A stretch of 11,045 nt of DNA from a bacterium (Candidatus Gribaldobacteria) CG07_land_8_20_14_0_80_33_18 (GTDB lineage Bacteria; Patescibacteriota; Minisyncoccia; Minisyncoccales; CG1-02-41-26): contig PEWP01000043.1 in NCBI GenBank assembly GCA_002779425.1, positions 1 through 11,045 of the forward strand. Reading direction: 5' to 3'. A program made the position numbers and the translations under genes. The notes beneath the pieces were generated by a model. That model ran no database searches, was not told the origin of the DNA, and saw nothing but the letters and a program-made list of their open reading frames with translations. Shown piece by piece: positions 10,858 to 11,045 of the stretch (position 1 is the stretch's first letter; every line of letters starts with the position of its first letter).

Positions 10858-11045
10858 GGTACTAATTTATGTTTATGTTTTTCTTGGCGGCGCATTTCGC
10901 AAAGCGAAATACGAAAAATTGCGGCGGCGAAAAAAGAAGCGGCGAAAGCGAGGGCGGGCAAAAATTCCTTCCCCCCCAACCCCCTTCCTTTTTGCCCGCC
11001 CGAGCGATTGGATTTTAAAATTCGGAATTCGGATTTTCGTCAAAA
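10849..11045 (+). CDS. Open frame running through repeat copy B, partial
   Basis: Starting at ATG 10849, 8 nt after the divergent TATAAT, the frame stays open to the window edge (65 codons). It begins MQCGTNLCLCF and continues through a basic Ala/Lys-rich stretch (IRKIAAAKKEAAKARAGKNS) encoded by the GCGGCG part of the repeat. FPPNPLPFCPPERLDFKIR, encoded by the palindrome, follows. No family is recognised. The peptide could be a real protein into which a translatable repeat has inserted, or an accidental open frame in stop-poor G+C-rich sequence. The same FKIR-type peptide frame is the one that enters the zinc ribbon next to copy A. Confidence 0.3.
   Translation, partial: MQCGTNLCLCFSWRRISQSEIRKIAAAKKEAAKARAGKNSFPPNPLPFCPPERLDFKIRNSDFRQ
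10883..10913. repeat. Small hairpin next to repeat copy B
   Basis: ATTTCGC (10894-10900) and GCGAAAT (10904-10910) form a perfect 7-bp stem with an AAA loop. It is flanked by GGCGGCGC before and ACGAAA plus GCGGCGGCG after, the same order as at copy A. Confidence 0.7.
10939..11024 (+). repeat. Palindromic mirror-loop repeat, copy B
   Basis: Perfect 13-nt arms GGGCGGGCAAAAA (10952-10964) and TTTTTGCCCGCCC (10989-11001) enclose 24 nt made only of C and T except for a central AA. The pyrimidine tract reads nearly the same in both directions (TTCCTT, C7, AA, C5, TTCCTT), a mirror repeat. The unit continues through GAGCGATTGG to AAAATTCG. It is inverted relative to copy A, with about 2.0 kb between the two. 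Confidence 0.9.

Noticed and set aside
10965..10988. A G-quadruplex on the minus strand opposite the C tracts of repeat B
   Set aside because: Only two long G runs plus short GG runs are present, so a stable intramolecular quadruplex is doubtful; the mirror-repeat description is better supported.

Overview
The window looks like a piece of a small, A+T-rich bacterial genome, most probably Candidate Phyla Radiation (Patescibacteria, Parcubacteria-like). This is an inference from several features. The A/T skew is strong and spacers are short. Shine-Dalgarno sequences are mostly weak or absent, with several promoters only a few bases from the start codon. The Obg GTPase is short and the cold-shock protein divergent. 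The tRNA carries a self-splicing intron and encodes no CCA end. No gene here fixes the taxonomy by itself.

Left part (1-3000, all minus strand): the N-terminus of a BaiN/HI0933-type flavoprotein overlaps the end of an Obg GTPase gene. Upstream lie a cold-shock protein gene with its own promoter and a ~105-nt leader, an isochorismatase-like hydrolase, and a complete type II toxin-antitoxin operon (ribbon-helix-helix antitoxin, then RelE-family toxin). That operon has a consensus promoter overlapped by a palindromic operator. A decayed copy of a tRNA 3' end at about 1690-1719 and the intact tRNA 3' end at 3021-3045 bracket the hydrolase and toxin-antitoxin genes, as in a tRNA-associated islet.

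Middle (3021-6240, minus): a macromolecular-synthesis cluster dnaG-rpoD-tRNA-Asn. The tRNA-Asn(GUU) is split in its anticodon, between positions 35 and 36, by a 200-nt group I intron. Helices P1 to P8 can be drawn from the sequence and resemble the small IC3 tRNA introns. The sigma factor begins with an exceptionally polybasic 40-residue tail.

From 6241 a divergent promoter region drives two overlapping GT-B glycosyltransferases (plus strand, 6354-8650), likely for sucrose-type, glycolipid or surface polysaccharide synthesis.

Right part (8661-11045): this is visibly richer in G+C and built differently. A secreted, cysteine-containing coiled-coil protein and a small XRE regulator lie between two inverted copies of an ~87-nt repeat. 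Each copy is a hairpin with 13-nt arms enclosing a nearly pure C/T mirror-symmetric loop. The repeat is readable as protein. Copy A runs, apart from one missing base in the C tract, into a damaged zinc-ribbon gene. Copy B lies inside another open frame that runs off the window. The most unusual items are this repeat-bounded cassette and the tRNA-Asn intron.
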